From: Acidimicrobiaceae bacterium
Lineage (GTDB): Bacteria > Actinomycetota > Acidimicrobiia > Acidimicrobiales > Ilumatobacteraceae
DNA length: 64,000 nucleotides
Direction of reading: 5' to 3'
NCBI GenBank assembly: GCA_020637235.1
Contig: JACJWG010000004.1
Span: 186,001 to 250,000, forward strand
Made by a program: the position numbers and the translations under genes. Shown one piece after another: positions 1 through 8,883 of the stretch. Each line of letters starts with the position of its first letter. The first letter of the stretch is position 1. The notes under the pieces were generated by a model. That model ran no database searches. It was not told the DNA's origin and saw only the letters and a program-made list of their open reading frames with translations.

Positions 1-2488
1 TGGCCGCGTTGGCGGTGAAGGACCGATCGATCTTCAAGATGTCGACGGGCAACGATCGCAGGTGGGCGAGCGAGGTGTAGCCGGTGCCGAAGTCGTCGAT
101 CGACACGAGGATGCCCCGGTCGCGCAGACGTTGCAGCTTCACCGCAGCGGCGGCCAGATCCTCGAGCAGGGCACTCTCGGTGATCTCGACGATGATCGTC
201 TCGGGCGGCACCCCGTGGCGCTCCAACGGTTCGAGCACGTGGTCGACGAAGCGGTCGTGCGCGAGATGGCGTCCCGACACGTTGATCGCGACCGGGGTGT
301 CGGCGAAGCCGGGATCACGTCGCCACGTCGCCACCTGGCGTGCGACCGACTCGATGACCCAGCGGTCGAGGTCGATGATCAGCGCGCTCCGCTCGGCGAA
401 GCCGATGAAGGTGTCCGGCGGCACCAATCCCTGCTCGCCCGGTCGGGCCCACCGGACCAGCGCCTCCAGCGCGTGCAGGTCGCCGGTGTCGACGTCGATG
501 ATCGGTTGGTAGTGCACGACCAGCTCGTCGTGGTCGATCGCACGACGGATCGCGAGCGACAGGTCGGCCGTCTCGGCCATCTGCTTGCGGAGGTCCTCGT
601 CGCAGATCTCGATGCCGCCCCGCCCGACCTCCTTCGCTCGGTACACGGCGAGGTCGGCGTCGCGCAGGAGCTCGTCGGCGGTGAGGTCGCTCTGCGATGC
701 GAGCGCGATGCCGATGCTCGCACCCACCGTCACCCGCACGCCGGTCAGCTCGATCGGTTCGGTGAGGGCGGCGACGATCCGTCGGGCGAGCTCGACGGCG
801 TCGTCGATGCCGCCCACCGGCTCGGCGATCACCACGAACTCGTCGCCGCCGAGACGGCCCACGTGGTCGCCCTCACGGACGTGGTTCACGAGGCGCTGGG
901 CGATCGTGGTGAGCACCGTGTCGCCGGCGTGGTGGCCGTGGTGGTCGTTCACGTCCTTGAAGTGATCGAGATCGACGAAGAGCACCGCCAGCTCGGCGCC
1001 GGAGCGCGTCGTGCGGGCGAGCGAGCGGGTGAGCTGTGCCATCGACGCGCTGCGGTTGGGGAGCTTGGTGAGCCCGTCGTGCGAGGCCTCGTGCGCCAGG
1101 CGGCGACGGAACTCGTCCTGTTGCGAGAGCGCCGCGCGCAAGGTGCCGACGGCGTGCTGGAGCGCGAGACCGAGGCCACCCGGCGCGGTCGCGTCGAGCA
1201 CGTCGGCGTCGAGGTCGCCGATCGCCAACGCCCGAGCCTGCTGGGTGACGAGATCGATGTGTGCCGAGGCGTCGCGGATCGCGATCGCAGCCGCCTTCAC
1301 CTCCACGGGCCCCTGGACGGCGACGGCGCTCGACTCCTGGTTGTTCTGCAGGTCGTGCGTCGATCGGCGCAGGGCACGCAGCGGCACCACGATGAACCGT
1401 GCGGCGAGGAGCGCGGTCAGCAGCGAGGCGAGTGTCAGCAGCGTCGACCGCTCGTAGGCAGCCCGGATCGCCTCGTCGGCGTCGGTGCCCATGTCGGCCG
1501 TGGCATCGAGCACGTCGGCCACGGTGGCGTCGAGCAGCGACACGGTGAGGTCGGTCGACTCGGTGGCCGCTCGGTACACGGTGACGAAGCCCTGCACATC
1601 ACCCACGATGCTCTCGAGCGAGACCGGCGCGCCGACCGTCGGCACACCCTGCGACAGCCCATCGGCGACGAGCGCCTCGACCGACGTCGAGAACGACGCG
1701 AGGTTCGGCTCGGCGGCGATCGCGTCGAGCACGTCGGGCAGCCGCGTCGACTCGGCGGTCGCCAGGGTCGCGAGCCCGCGTTCGATGTCGTCGCGGAGGC
1801 CGATCAACCGGCGGAGCTCGTCCGCCGGAGCGCCACGTACGTCGAAGCGGACCGCGAACGACGCGGTGAACTGCTGGGAGATCGCCCCACGTGTGCGCAC
1901 CGCCACCTCGAGCAGGTCGACGGTGTCGCGCAACCGGGCGCCCGACGCGCCGGGCCGGGACGTCGCCAGGTCGTCGAGCTGCGCCTCGAGGGTCGCCCGG
2001 ATCGGGTCGATCACGGCCTGGTACCGCACGACCATCTCGCGGAGGTCGATGTCGGTGGCTCGTGCCACGGCGAGGGCGTCGAGCGCGTCCAGCTGGCCGG
2101 CCGCCGTGGCGAGTTGGTCGGTGCGAGCGACGACCTCGGCGAAGTCGGCGGTCGGGTCCGAGCCGAGGAAGGTGGTGATCAGTTCGGTCGGGGCGTCGAT
2201 CGTGCGGATCACCGACATCATCGCGGCCCACACCATCTCGTCGAACACGGCGGCGTCGAACTCGACCAGTGCCGCAGTGGCCTGCGCAGCCCGCTCGGTG
2301 GAGGTGGCGGCCCGGGCGACCGCGCGGGCCTCGTCGATCGACCGCCACGTCGACCAACCGACGCCTGCCAGCGGGATCAGCGCCACCAGCAGCAGCACGG
2401 TGCCGACACGCAGTCCCCGGACGCGTCGGTCGGTGCCGGCGGCCGAGGTGGCCGGACGGCTCGGAAGGGGTGTCGGACGATCGTCCAT
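1..2488 (-). CDS. GGDEF/EAL cyclic-di-GMP signalling protein, C-terminus off the left edge
   Basis: A membrane protein that should make and/or hydrolyse cyclic-di-GMP. Reading from the ATG at 2488, a first membrane helix spans about residues 26-47, then a long, mostly helical sensor region of about 290 residues of no family I recognise, a second helix near 344-364 and a HAMP-like stretch. The GGDEF domain follows with the intact signature GGDEF at 547-551. An RxxD inhibitory site (REGD) lies five residues before it, so product feedback is likely. The EAL domain starts about residue 665 with EAL at 675-677 in ALEALVRW, and DDFGTGYTS is also present, so both active-site signatures look intact. 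At least 829 residues lie in the window and the end of the EAL domain is missing. The gene stands alone: the ABC permease gene ends 99 bases upstream of its start. Confidence 0.93.
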   Translation of the reverse strand, partial: MDDRPTPLPSRPATSAAGTDRRVRGLRVGTVLLLVALIPLAGVGWSTWRSIDEARAVARAATSTERAAQATAALVEFDAAVFDEMVWAAMMSVIRTIDAPTELITTFLGSDPTADFAEVVARTDQLATAAGQLDALDALAVARATDIDLREMVVRYQAVIDPIRATLEAQLDDLATSRPGASGARLRDTVDLLEVAVRTRGAISQQFTASFAVRFDVRGAPADELRRLIGLRDDIERGLATLATAESTRLPDVLDAIAAEPNLASFSTSVEALVADGLSQGVPTVGAPVSLESIVGDVQGFVTVYRAATESTDLTVSLLDATVADVLDATADMGTDADEAIRAAYERSTLLTLASLLTALLAARFIVVPLRALRRSTHDLQNNQESSAVAVQGPVEVKAAAIAIRDASAHIDLVTQQARALAIGDLDADVLDATAPGGLGLALQHAVGTLRAALSQQDEFRRRLAHEASHDGLTKLPNRSASMAQLTRSLARTTRSGAELAVLFVDLDHFKDVNDHHGHHAGDTVLTTIAQRLVNHVREGDHVGRLGGDEFVVIAEPVGGIDDAVELARRIVAALTEPIELTGVRVTVGASIGIALASQSDLTADELLRDADLAVYRAKEVGRGGIEICDEDLRKQMAETADLSLAIRRAIDHDELVVHYQPIIDVDTGDLHALEALVRWARPGEQGLVPPDTFIGFAERSALIIDLDRWVIESVARQVATWRRDPGFADTPVAINVSGRHLAHDRFVDHVLEPLERHGVPPETIIVEITESALLEDLAAAAVKLQRLRDRGILVSIDDFGTGYTSLAHLRSLPVDILKIDRSFTANAA

Positions 2489-2587
2489 CGTGGGGGCTCC
2501 ATGGCGCGGCTCGGACGTACGGCGCCGGACGGGAACATCGGCAGGTGTGTCGCGGAACTGGAGGGCCGGAGGTCCTGTTCCTCGGCA

Positions 2588-3829
2588 TCACCCGTGATCG
2601 CGGGAGCGTGCGATCCGGAGCGCCTCACGCCAGCGGAGGCGGGCACCGCGGTGCAGCATCGTGCGCCCGTACACGGCGCCCGTGAGGCGCAGCATGCCGT
2701 AGACAGCGGCCACCAGCAGGATCGCCGCCAGGGCCACGTCGAGCGCACCGGCCGAGCCGGTCGCCATGCGCAACGGCATCAGCAGCGGTGCGAACGGCGG
2801 CAGCAGCGACACGATCCGGGTGGCCGTGGACGCCGGCTCCATGCCGAGCGAGAACACGGCCAGATACGCCGCGAAGGCGATCGCGGTGACCGGCGCCGCT
2901 GCGCCCTGCGCGTCCTCCTGGCGCGACACGAACGAGCCGGCGAGCGCGAAGAGGGTGCTGTAGAGCACGAAGCCGCCCACGAACCAGCCGACCGACGACG
3001 GCAACGCCACCCACACGTCGCCGGGCACCGATCGGCCCGACAGCACGAGTGCCACCACGCCGGCGAGAACCGCGGCCGCGAACTGGACCAGAGCGACCAC
3101 GGTGATGCCGAACACCTTGCCGATCAGCAGCTGGTGGGGACGGAGGTGGGCGAGCAGCACCTCGACGACACCCGTCGACTTCTCCTCCACCACGCCGGTG
3201 AGCACCGTGCCGCCGAACATGCTGATCGACAAGAAGAGCAGGATGGCGGCCACGAACCCCGTGAGCAGGGCGACGGGATCGTCGTCGTCGTCGGGTTCGA
3301 GCACCTCGCCGGCGAGCGGGGGCGGGTTCAGCACTGCCTCCAACTCGTCGCCGGTCAGGCCGGCCGACGTGGCCGCAGAGAGCGACGAGGTGGTGCGCCA
3401 CGCCAGATCGAGTGCATCGACGAGCTGCGCGGACGGTTCCTCGCGTGTGACCAGCACGCCGGTGGGCATGTCGTCACCGGGATCGATGCGCACCACGGCG
3501 TCGAGCTCGTCGTCGTCGAGGGCTCGAGCGACCGTGTCGGGGTCGTCGGCGTCGATGCCGGCGACGTCGACCGCTTCGAACTCGACGTCGAGCTGGGCCG
3601 CGACCGCGTCCAGGGCATCCTCGAATCCGTCGGGGGCATCGCCGGCGACGGCGTAGCGGTACGTCGGGGGGTCGTCGTCCACGATGCGGTTGAGCAGGCC
3701 CGCACCGAGCACGGCCAGCACCAACAACCCGGTGGTGACGAGGAACGACCTCGACCGCAACCGCTGGCGGACCTCGCGACCCATCACCAGCGCGATCGTG
3801 CCGAGGGTGGACGTGGCGGCGTTCGTCAT
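2588..3829 (-). CDS. ABC-2 type transporter permease (NatB-like)
   Basis: Membrane component of an ABC exporter. The 413-residue protein starts with a cytoplasmic segment, one membrane helix at about 24-46, a large extracytoplasmic loop (about 50-190, acidic and rich in Asp/Val) and then a cluster of five or six hydrophobic helices. This is the architecture of NatB/YhaP-like ABC-2 permeases. Its ATG overlaps the stop codon of the ATPase gene by four bases (ATGA), so the two are translationally coupled and should act as one transporter. NatAB-type systems export sodium ions or drugs, but nothing here fixes the substrate. Family assignment is firm and substrate is unknown. Confidence 0.88.
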   Translation of the reverse strand: MTNAATSTLGTIALVMGREVRQRLRSRSFLVTTGLLVLAVLGAGLLNRIVDDDPPTYRYAVAGDAPDGFEDALDAVAAQLDVEFEAVDVAGIDADDPDTVARALDDDELDAVVRIDPGDDMPTGVLVTREEPSAQLVDALDLAWRTTSSLSAATSAGLTGDELEAVLNPPPLAGEVLEPDDDDDPVALLTGFVAAILLFLSISMFGGTVLTGVVEEKSTGVVEVLLAHLRPHQLLIGKVFGITVVALVQFAAAVLAGVVALVLSGRSVPGDVWVALPSSVGWFVGGFVLYSTLFALAGSFVSRQEDAQGAAAPVTAIAFAAYLAVFSLGMEPASTATRIVSLLPPFAPLLMPLRMATGSAGALDVALAAILLVAAVYGMLRLTGAVYGRTMLHRGARLRWREALRIARSRDHG

Positions 3830-4710
3830 CGACCCACGCTCTGCAGGAACACGTCCGACAGGTCGGGCGGGGCGAAATCGAACGACACCAGGTCACCCCA
3901 GCGACCGGTGGTCGCGAGCGCCTCCGCCGGGGTGACGTCGGCGGGGACGCGCACCGTCGCATCGACGCCGTCGACCTCGGCCTCCCATCCGGCAGGGACG
4001 TCCGCCGGGGCCGGCGGTGCCGTGTACGCGACGCGCACGAGGCGAACGGGCGAGTTGCGGCGCAGTTCGCGCACGTCGCCGTCGAGCACCACGCGGCCGC
4101 TCTCCACGATCACCACCTGGTCGGTGAGGTCGGCAACGAGGTCGAGCTGGTGGCTGCTGAACAGCACGGCTGCGCCGGCGTCGACCTGCTCGCGCAGCAC
4201 CCGCTTCATGGTCTCGACCGCGACCGGGTCGAGACCGGAGAACGGTTCGTCGAGCACGAGGAGCTCGGGGTGGTGCACCAGTGAGATCGCGAGCTGCACC
4301 CGTTGCTGGTTGCCGCTCGACAGCGCCTGCACCTCGTCGTCGAGGCGCGCCGCGATGCCCAACCGGTCGGTCCACTCGCCGCAGGCGGCGCGGGCATCGG
4401 CGGCGCCGAGACCTGCGAGACGGGCGAAGTACTGGATCTGCTCGCCGACCCGCATCTTCGGGTACATGCCGCGTTCGGCGGGCATGTAGCCGAAGCGGCG
4501 TCGGACGGCGTCGGTGATCGGGGTGCCGTCCCAGTGCACGACGCCACCGTCGACGCTGATCAGCCCCATGATCGCCCGCATCGTCGTGGTCTTGCCGGCG
4601 CCGTTGGGACCGAGGAACCCGACCACCTGACCGCGGCGTACGGCGAGCGACACGTCGTCGAGCGCGAGCAGGTCGCCGAAGCGCTTGCGGATCCGGTCGA
4701 CGTGCAGCAC
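3826..4710 (-). CDS. ABC transporter ATP-binding protein (NatA-like)
   Basis: ATPase that powers the permease encoded directly downstream. The 294-residue protein has Walker A GPNGAGKTT at 34-42, an ABC signature LSSGNQQRVQLA near 135, and Walker B LVLDEPFSGLDP near 155. The C-terminal extension of about 90 residues is usual for NatA-type and drug-export ATPases. The start is GTG at 4710. The hexamer CAAGAT lies six bases upstream (4717-4722), fitting the leaderless -10 pattern common in this window, and an ATG at 4718 is out of frame. First gene of a two-gene operon with the permease. Confidence 0.9.
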   Translation of the reverse strand: MLHVDRIRKRFGDLLALDDVSLAVRRGQVVGFLGPNGAGKTTTMRAIMGLISVDGGVVHWDGTPITDAVRRRFGYMPAERGMYPKMRVGEQIQYFARLAGLGAADARAACGEWTDRLGIAARLDDEVQALSSGNQQRVQLAISLVHHPELLVLDEPFSGLDPVAVETMKRVLREQVDAGAAVLFSSHQLDLVADLTDQVVIVESGRVVLDGDVRELRRNSPVRLVRVAYTAPPAPADVPAGWEAEVDGVDATVRVPADVTPAEALATTGRWGDLVSFDFAPPDLSDVFLQSVGR

Positions 4711-4836
4711 CTCGCCATCTTGGCGCGTCGCGCGGTGCCGTTCCGGCCGAACGGGAGTGGCACCCGTCTCCGGATGCGACCGGACGATCGTGGGTACCGG
4801 AGCGTCGGGGCGCGTCGTCGGATGCCGCGCAGGCGG

Positions 4837-5253
4837 TCAGACGTTGCGGAGTGCGTCGGCCATCTGCGCGAGCGCCGGCATGAGCGCCTCGCGGTAGCGA
4901 TCGGCCAGGCCACCGGCCACCATCGACCGGTGCATGCACTCGACCCACAGGTCGCGTGCCCGCTCGTCGATCATGAAGGGCGCGTGAGCTGCGCCGATGC
5001 ACCTCGCTCCGGGTCGCTGGGCGTACTGCGGCGGCGCGCCGAGCCAGCCCGCAAGGTAGGCGAACAGGCCGTCCTTGATCGCCGTCAGATCGCTGTCGTG
5101 CATGGTGCGGATGGGCGCGAACAGCGGATCGGTGTCCATCAGGTCGTAGAAGTCGTCCACGACGCGACGCAGGCCGTCGGCGCCGCCGAGGAGTTCGAAC
5201 ATGCTGTGCTCGGCCAGTTCGGCGCGGAGCTGATCGATCGTCGCCTGGTCCAT
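4837..5253 (-). CDS. Group II (TrHbO-type) truncated haemoglobin
   Basis: Small haem protein that binds oxygen or nitric oxide in the cytoplasm. I chose the ATG at 5253 because GGAGG sits five bases before it; a longer frame to 5337 has no such signal. The 138-residue product carries a proximal histidine at H90 in AHAPF, a tyrosine at Y36 in the B-helix region (DDFYDLM) and a tryptophan at W103 in the G helix (DLWVECM), which together mark group II truncated haemoglobins. The msrB gene lies 97 bases upstream on the same strand, so the pair may serve oxidative or nitrosative stress defence; that link is an inference from proximity. Confidence 0.92.
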   Translation of the reverse strand: MDQATIDQLRAELAEHSMFELLGGADGLRRVVDDFYDLMDTDPLFAPIRTMHDSDLTAIKDGLFAYLAGWLGAPPQYAQRPGARCIGAAHAPFMIDERARDLWVECMHRSMVAGGLADRYREALMPALAQMADALRNV

Positions 5254-5350
5254 GGGTACCTCCGGCGAGCGACGGTATCGACGGGTGCCCGCGTCGCCCA
5301 GGGACCAAGGTCCGTTGCCCGAGACGAGCCGGGCCACGTCGGCGGACGGC

Positions 5351-5797
5351 TCAGTCGGTGAGCTTGCGGAGTGCCAGGGCGTTCATGCAGTAACGCAGTC
5401 CGGATGGTGGCGGGCCATCGGGGAAGACGTGGCCGAGGTGGGCGTCGCACACGGCGCACACCGTCTCCACCCGCACCATGCCGAACGAACGGTCGACGTG
5501 GTAGGCGATCACGTCGTGCTCGATCGGCAGCGTGAACGACGGCCAACCGGTGCCCGACTCGAACTTCTCCGAGGCGTCGAACAGCAACGTGTCGCAGCAC
5601 ACGCACGAGTACCGACCGGGCCCGAACAGGCTGCACATCTCGCTGCTGAACGGCCGTTCGGTCGCACCATGGCGGGTGACCTGATAGGCGTCGGGGTCGA
5701 GCACGGCGCGCCAGTCGTCGTCGGTGCGGTCGTCGCGGCGCGGCGGCGCGGCGTTGCCCTCGTCGGCGCGCCGGAGCACTTCGGTCCAGGTGAGCAT
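5351..5797 (-). CDS. msrB: Peptide-methionine (R)-S-oxide reductase MsrB
   Basis: Repairs methionine-R-sulfoxide in proteins with reducing power from thioredoxin. The 148-residue protein shows the complete MsrB pattern: two zinc CxxC pairs at C65/C68 and C114/C117, the GTGWPSF block at 82-88, LGHVFPDGP near 121-129, and the catalytic cysteine C137 in RYCMNA. Length is normal for a single-domain MsrB. The ATG at 5797 is preceded by TAGCGT at 5804-5809 with a six-base gap, so the message is probably leaderless. It is divergent from the amidohydrolase gene starting at 5846. Confidence 0.96.
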   Translation of the reverse strand: MLTWTEVLRRADEGNAAPPRRDDRTDDDWRAVLDPDAYQVTRHGATERPFSSEMCSLFGPGRYSCVCCDTLLFDASEKFESGTGWPSFTLPIEHDVIAYHVDRSFGMVRVETVCAVCDAHLGHVFPDGPPPSGLRYCMNALALRKLTD

Positions 5798-5803
5798 GCG
5801 CCG

Positions 5804-5809
5804 ACGCTA
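5804..5809 (-). promoter_or_regulatory. -10 box of msrB, probable leaderless start
   Basis: TAGCGT on the minus strand, six bases before the msrB ATG at 5797. This is one of the clearest examples of the (T/C)AnnnT plus 6-9 base plus start-codon layout that recurs in this window. No Shine-Dalgarno sequence lies between box and start. Confidence 0.6.
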
Positions 5810-5845
5810 CTGTCTCGCCGACTCGACCGCAGGAGGTTGCCAGCG

Positions 5846-7465
5846 ATGACCCGCACCCTGTTCGCCGGAGGCACGGTGGTCACCAACCTGCCGGCGATGG
5901 CGACCACCGACGCGATCGCCGTGGCCGACGGACGGGTCGTGGCCCTCGGCGACGAGGCCCGCGACTGGTCGGCCGGGTGGGACGAGGTGGTCGACCTGCG
6001 CGGACGATGCGTCGTGCCCGGCTTCCGCGACGGCCATGCCCACCCGGTGCACGCCGGCGAGGAGTCGCTGTCGTTGCAGCTCGGCAGTTGCTCGTCGGTC
6101 GAGGAGGTGCTCGGTGCGGTCTGCGACTGGGCCCGCTCGCACCCGGCCGACGCGTGGATCAGCGGTGGCAGCTACATCTCCTCGATCCTGCCGGACGGGG
6201 TGGGCGACGCCCGTTGGCTCGACACGGCGTGCGCCGATCGGCCCGTGGCGCTGTTCTCGAACGATCACCACGTGATGTGGGCCAACAGCCGGGCGCTCGA
6301 GCTCGCCGGCATCGACGCCTCGACGCCCGAGCCGGCGGTCGGGCAGATCGTCCGCCATGCCGACGGCAGTCCCGTCGGCACGTTGCGCGAGTTCGGCGCG
6401 ATCGAACTCGTCGAACGCGTGATGCCCGGTCCGGATCCCGAGGTGTCCCGCGCCGGTCTCGTGGCCGCGCTCGACGAGCTCGCCCGCCACGGCATCGTGT
6501 GGGTGCAGGACGCGATCGTCGACGACACGTTGCTCGACACCTACCTGGCCGCCGCCGACGACGGGCTGCTCACCTGCAGGTTCAACGCGGCGTTCCGTGC
6601 CGAGCCCGGTCGGTGGCTGCACCAGCGCGATCACCTGGTGGCCGGACGTGAGCGCGTGCGCACACACGCAGCCGCGCTCGGTCGTGTGAGCGCGAACACG
6701 GTGAAGTTCTTCGCGGACGGCGTGATCGAGGCCGGCACGGGATTCCTGGTCGAGCCGTACGAGGATGCGCCGCACAGCTGCGGCCTGCCCAACTGGGCGC
6801 CGGCCGAGCTGAACGAGGCAGTGGCGGCCGTCGACGCCGACGGGTTCCAGATCCACATCCACGCGATCGGCGACGGTGGTGTGCGGATGGCGCTCGACGC
6901 GATCGAGCACGCGATCCGCCGCAACGGCCCGGCCGATCGACGGCCGGTGATCGCCCACACCCAGCTCGTGCACCCGGACGACCGGCACCGCTTCGCGACG
7001 TCGGGGGTGATCGCGAACTTCGAGCCGCTCTGGGCGCAGCTCGATCCGGTGATGCTCGAGCTCACCATCCCCCGCCTCGGCGCGGCGCGTTCGGCGCTGC
7101 AGTACCCGATCGGGTCGTTGGTCGCCGCCGGCGCGCGCATCAGTTTCGGTTCCGATTGGCCCGTCACCACCGTCGACCCGCTGGACGGGCTCGGCGTCGC
7201 CGTGTCGCGACAGACCGCCGACGGTCGGCCCGTGGAGGGCTGGTGCCCCCGGGAGCGGGTGCCGATGCTCACCGCGATCGCCGCCTACACCGCCGGGTCG
7301 GCCCATCAGGCCTTCGACGACGATCGCACCTCGCTCGGTGTCGGTGCCCCGGCCGACCTGGTGGTGCTGGGCGCCGACATCACGGCGATGGACGGCAACG
7401 AGGCCCGCGACGTCGGTGTCGAGCGCACCGTGCTCGAGGGTCGAACGGTGTTCCGGGCCGCCTGA
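5846..7465 (+). CDS. Metal-dependent amidohydrolase, YtcJ family
   Basis: A metal-dependent hydrolase of the amidohydrolase superfamily. The 539-residue protein has the two-strand N-terminal sandwich start (TLFAGGTVV), metal ligands H64 and H66 in FRDGHAHP, a conserved lysine in NTVKFFADGVIE, further ligands in HIHAIGD and IAHTQLVHPDD, and the catalytic aspartate in FGSDWPVTT. This series and the length match YtcJ-like enzymes, which hydrolyse small amides or formamides; the substrate cannot be read. ATG 5846 was chosen because AGGAGG at 5831-5836 stands nine bases before it. The longer open frame back to 5252 runs over msrB and the haemoglobin gene and is spurious. Confidence 0.88.
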   Translation: MTRTLFAGGTVVTNLPAMATTDAIAVADGRVVALGDEARDWSAGWDEVVDLRGRCVVPGFRDGHAHPVHAGEESLSLQLGSCSSVEEVLGAVCDWARSHPADAWISGGSYISSILPDGVGDARWLDTACADRPVALFSNDHHVMWANSRALELAGIDASTPEPAVGQIVRHADGSPVGTLREFGAIELVERVMPGPDPEVSRAGLVAALDELARHGIVWVQDAIVDDTLLDTYLAAADDGLLTCRFNAAFRAEPGRWLHQRDHLVAGRERVRTHAAALGRVSANTVKFFADGVIEAGTGFLVEPYEDAPHSCGLPNWAPAELNEAVAAVDADGFQIHIHAIGDGGVRMALDAIEHAIRRNGPADRRPVIAHTQLVHPDDRHRFATSGVIANFEPLWAQLDPVMLELTIPRLGAARSALQYPIGSLVAAGARISFGSDWPVTTVDPLDGLGVAVSRQTADGRPVEGWCPRERVPMLTAIAAYTAGSAHQAFDDDRTSLGVGAPADLVVLGADITAMDGNEARDVGVERTVLEGRTVFRAA

Positions 7466-7499
7466 CAGCCGCCAAGGTCGCCCGGGCCCCGGATCTGCG

Positions 7500-8864
7500 T
7501 CAGATCGCCTTGCCGGGGTTGAGCATGCCGGTGGGATCGAAGGTCGCTTTCACCCGGTGCTGCCAGGCGAGGTGCGCCGGCTCGATCTCGTCGGCGAGGA
7601 ACCGGCGCTTCAACGTGCCGATCCCGTGTTCGGCGGCGATGGTGCCGCCGAGCGACAGCGCGAGCGCCACGATGTCGGCGAACGCCGCCTCGGCGCGGGC
7701 GACCGCGTCGGGGTCGGCGCCGTCGAACACCAGCACGGGATGCATGTTGCCGTCACCGGCGTGGCCGACGGTCGGCAGGTCGATCCGGTGGCGATCGCCG
7801 ATCGCCACGATGCCGGCGAGCAGCTCGGCCAGCCGTTCGCGAGGGACGGCGACGTCCTCGGGCAGCATCGCCGTGCCGAGTCGCTCGAACGCCGGCCACA
7901 CACGCCGGCGCACCTCGACGAACATGTCGCCCTCGGCCGGGTCGGTGACGTGGAGCACGTCGGTGGCTCCCTGGTCGAGGCAGCACCGGGCCATCGCCTC
8001 GATCGCCGTGACGGCACGATCGCCGCTCGACTGGATGAGCAGCAGGCAGGCGGCCGACGTGTCGAGGTCCATGTGGTACACCTCGTTCACCTGCTCGAGG
8101 CAGCGGCGGTCGACGATCTCCATCAGGCTCGGCTCGTGGCCCGCCCGGAAGATGTCGAGGATCGCCCGTCCCGCCGCCGGCAGATCGGCGAAGTAGGCGA
8201 CGGCGGTGCACGGCAGGGGCGGGAGCGGCACGAGCTTGAGCGTCGCCTCGGTCACCACGCCCAGTATTCCCTCCGACCCGACGAACACCCCCGTGAGGTC
8301 GAGCCCTGCGGTGCTCTTGATGGTGTGCCGACCGGTGTGGATCACCTCACCGGACGCGAGCACGACCTCGAGTCCCATCACGTAGTCGCGGGTGACGCCG
8401 TAACGTACGCAGCACAGCCCGCCGGCGTTGGTGGCGATGTTGCCGCCGATGCTCGAGATCTCGTACGACGCCGGGTCGGGCGGGTAGAAGAGGCCGTGTT
8501 CGGCCACCGCCCGCTTCAGCGCACCGTTCAACACACCGGGTTGCACGCGCACCGTCCGGTTCGCGTCGTCCACGTGCAGCACCCGATCCATCCGGTGCAT
8601 CGACAGGATGACGCACCCGTCGACGGCGTTGGCCCCGCCGCACAGGCCGGTGCCCGCGCCGCGGGTGACGACCGGCGCCCCGGCGGCGCGAGCGGCGGCC
8701 ATGGTGGCCACGACGTCGGCGGTGTCGCGTGGCATCACCAGCACCGCTGCGGTGCCGGGTCGTTCGAACAGGGCACGGTCCTGCGCGTACGCCGCCACCA
8801 CGTCGGGGTCGGCCTGGATGCAGTCGTCGGGCAGCCGGGCACGCAGCTCGTCGAGCAGGCTCAT
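7500..8864 (-). CDS. FAD-linked oxidase, GlcD / D-lactate dehydrogenase type
   Basis: Flavoprotein oxidising a 2-hydroxy acid such as glycolate or D-lactate. The 454-residue protein has an N-terminal PCMH-type FAD domain with TRGAGTGLCGGA, SSIGGNIATNAGG and FVGSEGILGVVTEATLKL. The C-terminal cap domain carries VGHAGDGNMHPV and the end block AEHGIGTLKRRFL, both typical of GlcD. The ATG at 8864 is preferred over GTG 8870, since CATGAT at 8871-8876 lies six bases before it in the leaderless layout. No GlcE/GlcF partner genes are adjacent. The acyl-CoA dehydrogenase gene upstream ends 19 bases away. Confidence 0.9.
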   Translation of the reverse strand: MSLLDELRARLPDDCIQADPDVVAAYAQDRALFERPGTAAVLVMPRDTADVVATMAAARAAGAPVVTRGAGTGLCGGANAVDGCVILSMHRMDRVLHVDDANRTVRVQPGVLNGALKRAVAEHGLFYPPDPASYEISSIGGNIATNAGGLCCVRYGVTRDYVMGLEVVLASGEVIHTGRHTIKSTAGLDLTGVFVGSEGILGVVTEATLKLVPLPPLPCTAVAYFADLPAAGRAILDIFRAGHEPSLMEIVDRRCLEQVNEVYHMDLDTSAACLLLIQSSGDRAVTAIEAMARCCLDQGATDVLHVTDPAEGDMFVEVRRRVWPAFERLGTAMLPEDVAVPRERLAELLAGIVAIGDRHRIDLPTVGHAGDGNMHPVLVFDGADPDAVARAEAAFADIVALALSLGGTIAAEHGIGTLKRRFLADEIEPAHLAWQHRVKATFDPTGMLNPGKAI

Positions 8865-8883
8865 CGCCACATCATGTCCGCGC

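Noticed and set aside
62..4489. 1475-codon open frame on the plus strand
   Set aside because: It is antisense to the GGDEF/EAL gene and both ABC genes, all of which show clear family motifs. The translation is Arg/Asp/Val-rich without any domain, as expected for the complementary strand of GC-rich coding DNA.
5807..7306. 499-codon minus-strand frame opposite the amidohydrolase
   Set aside because: Antisense shadow: no motif, and the plus-strand frame has all metal ligands of a known family.
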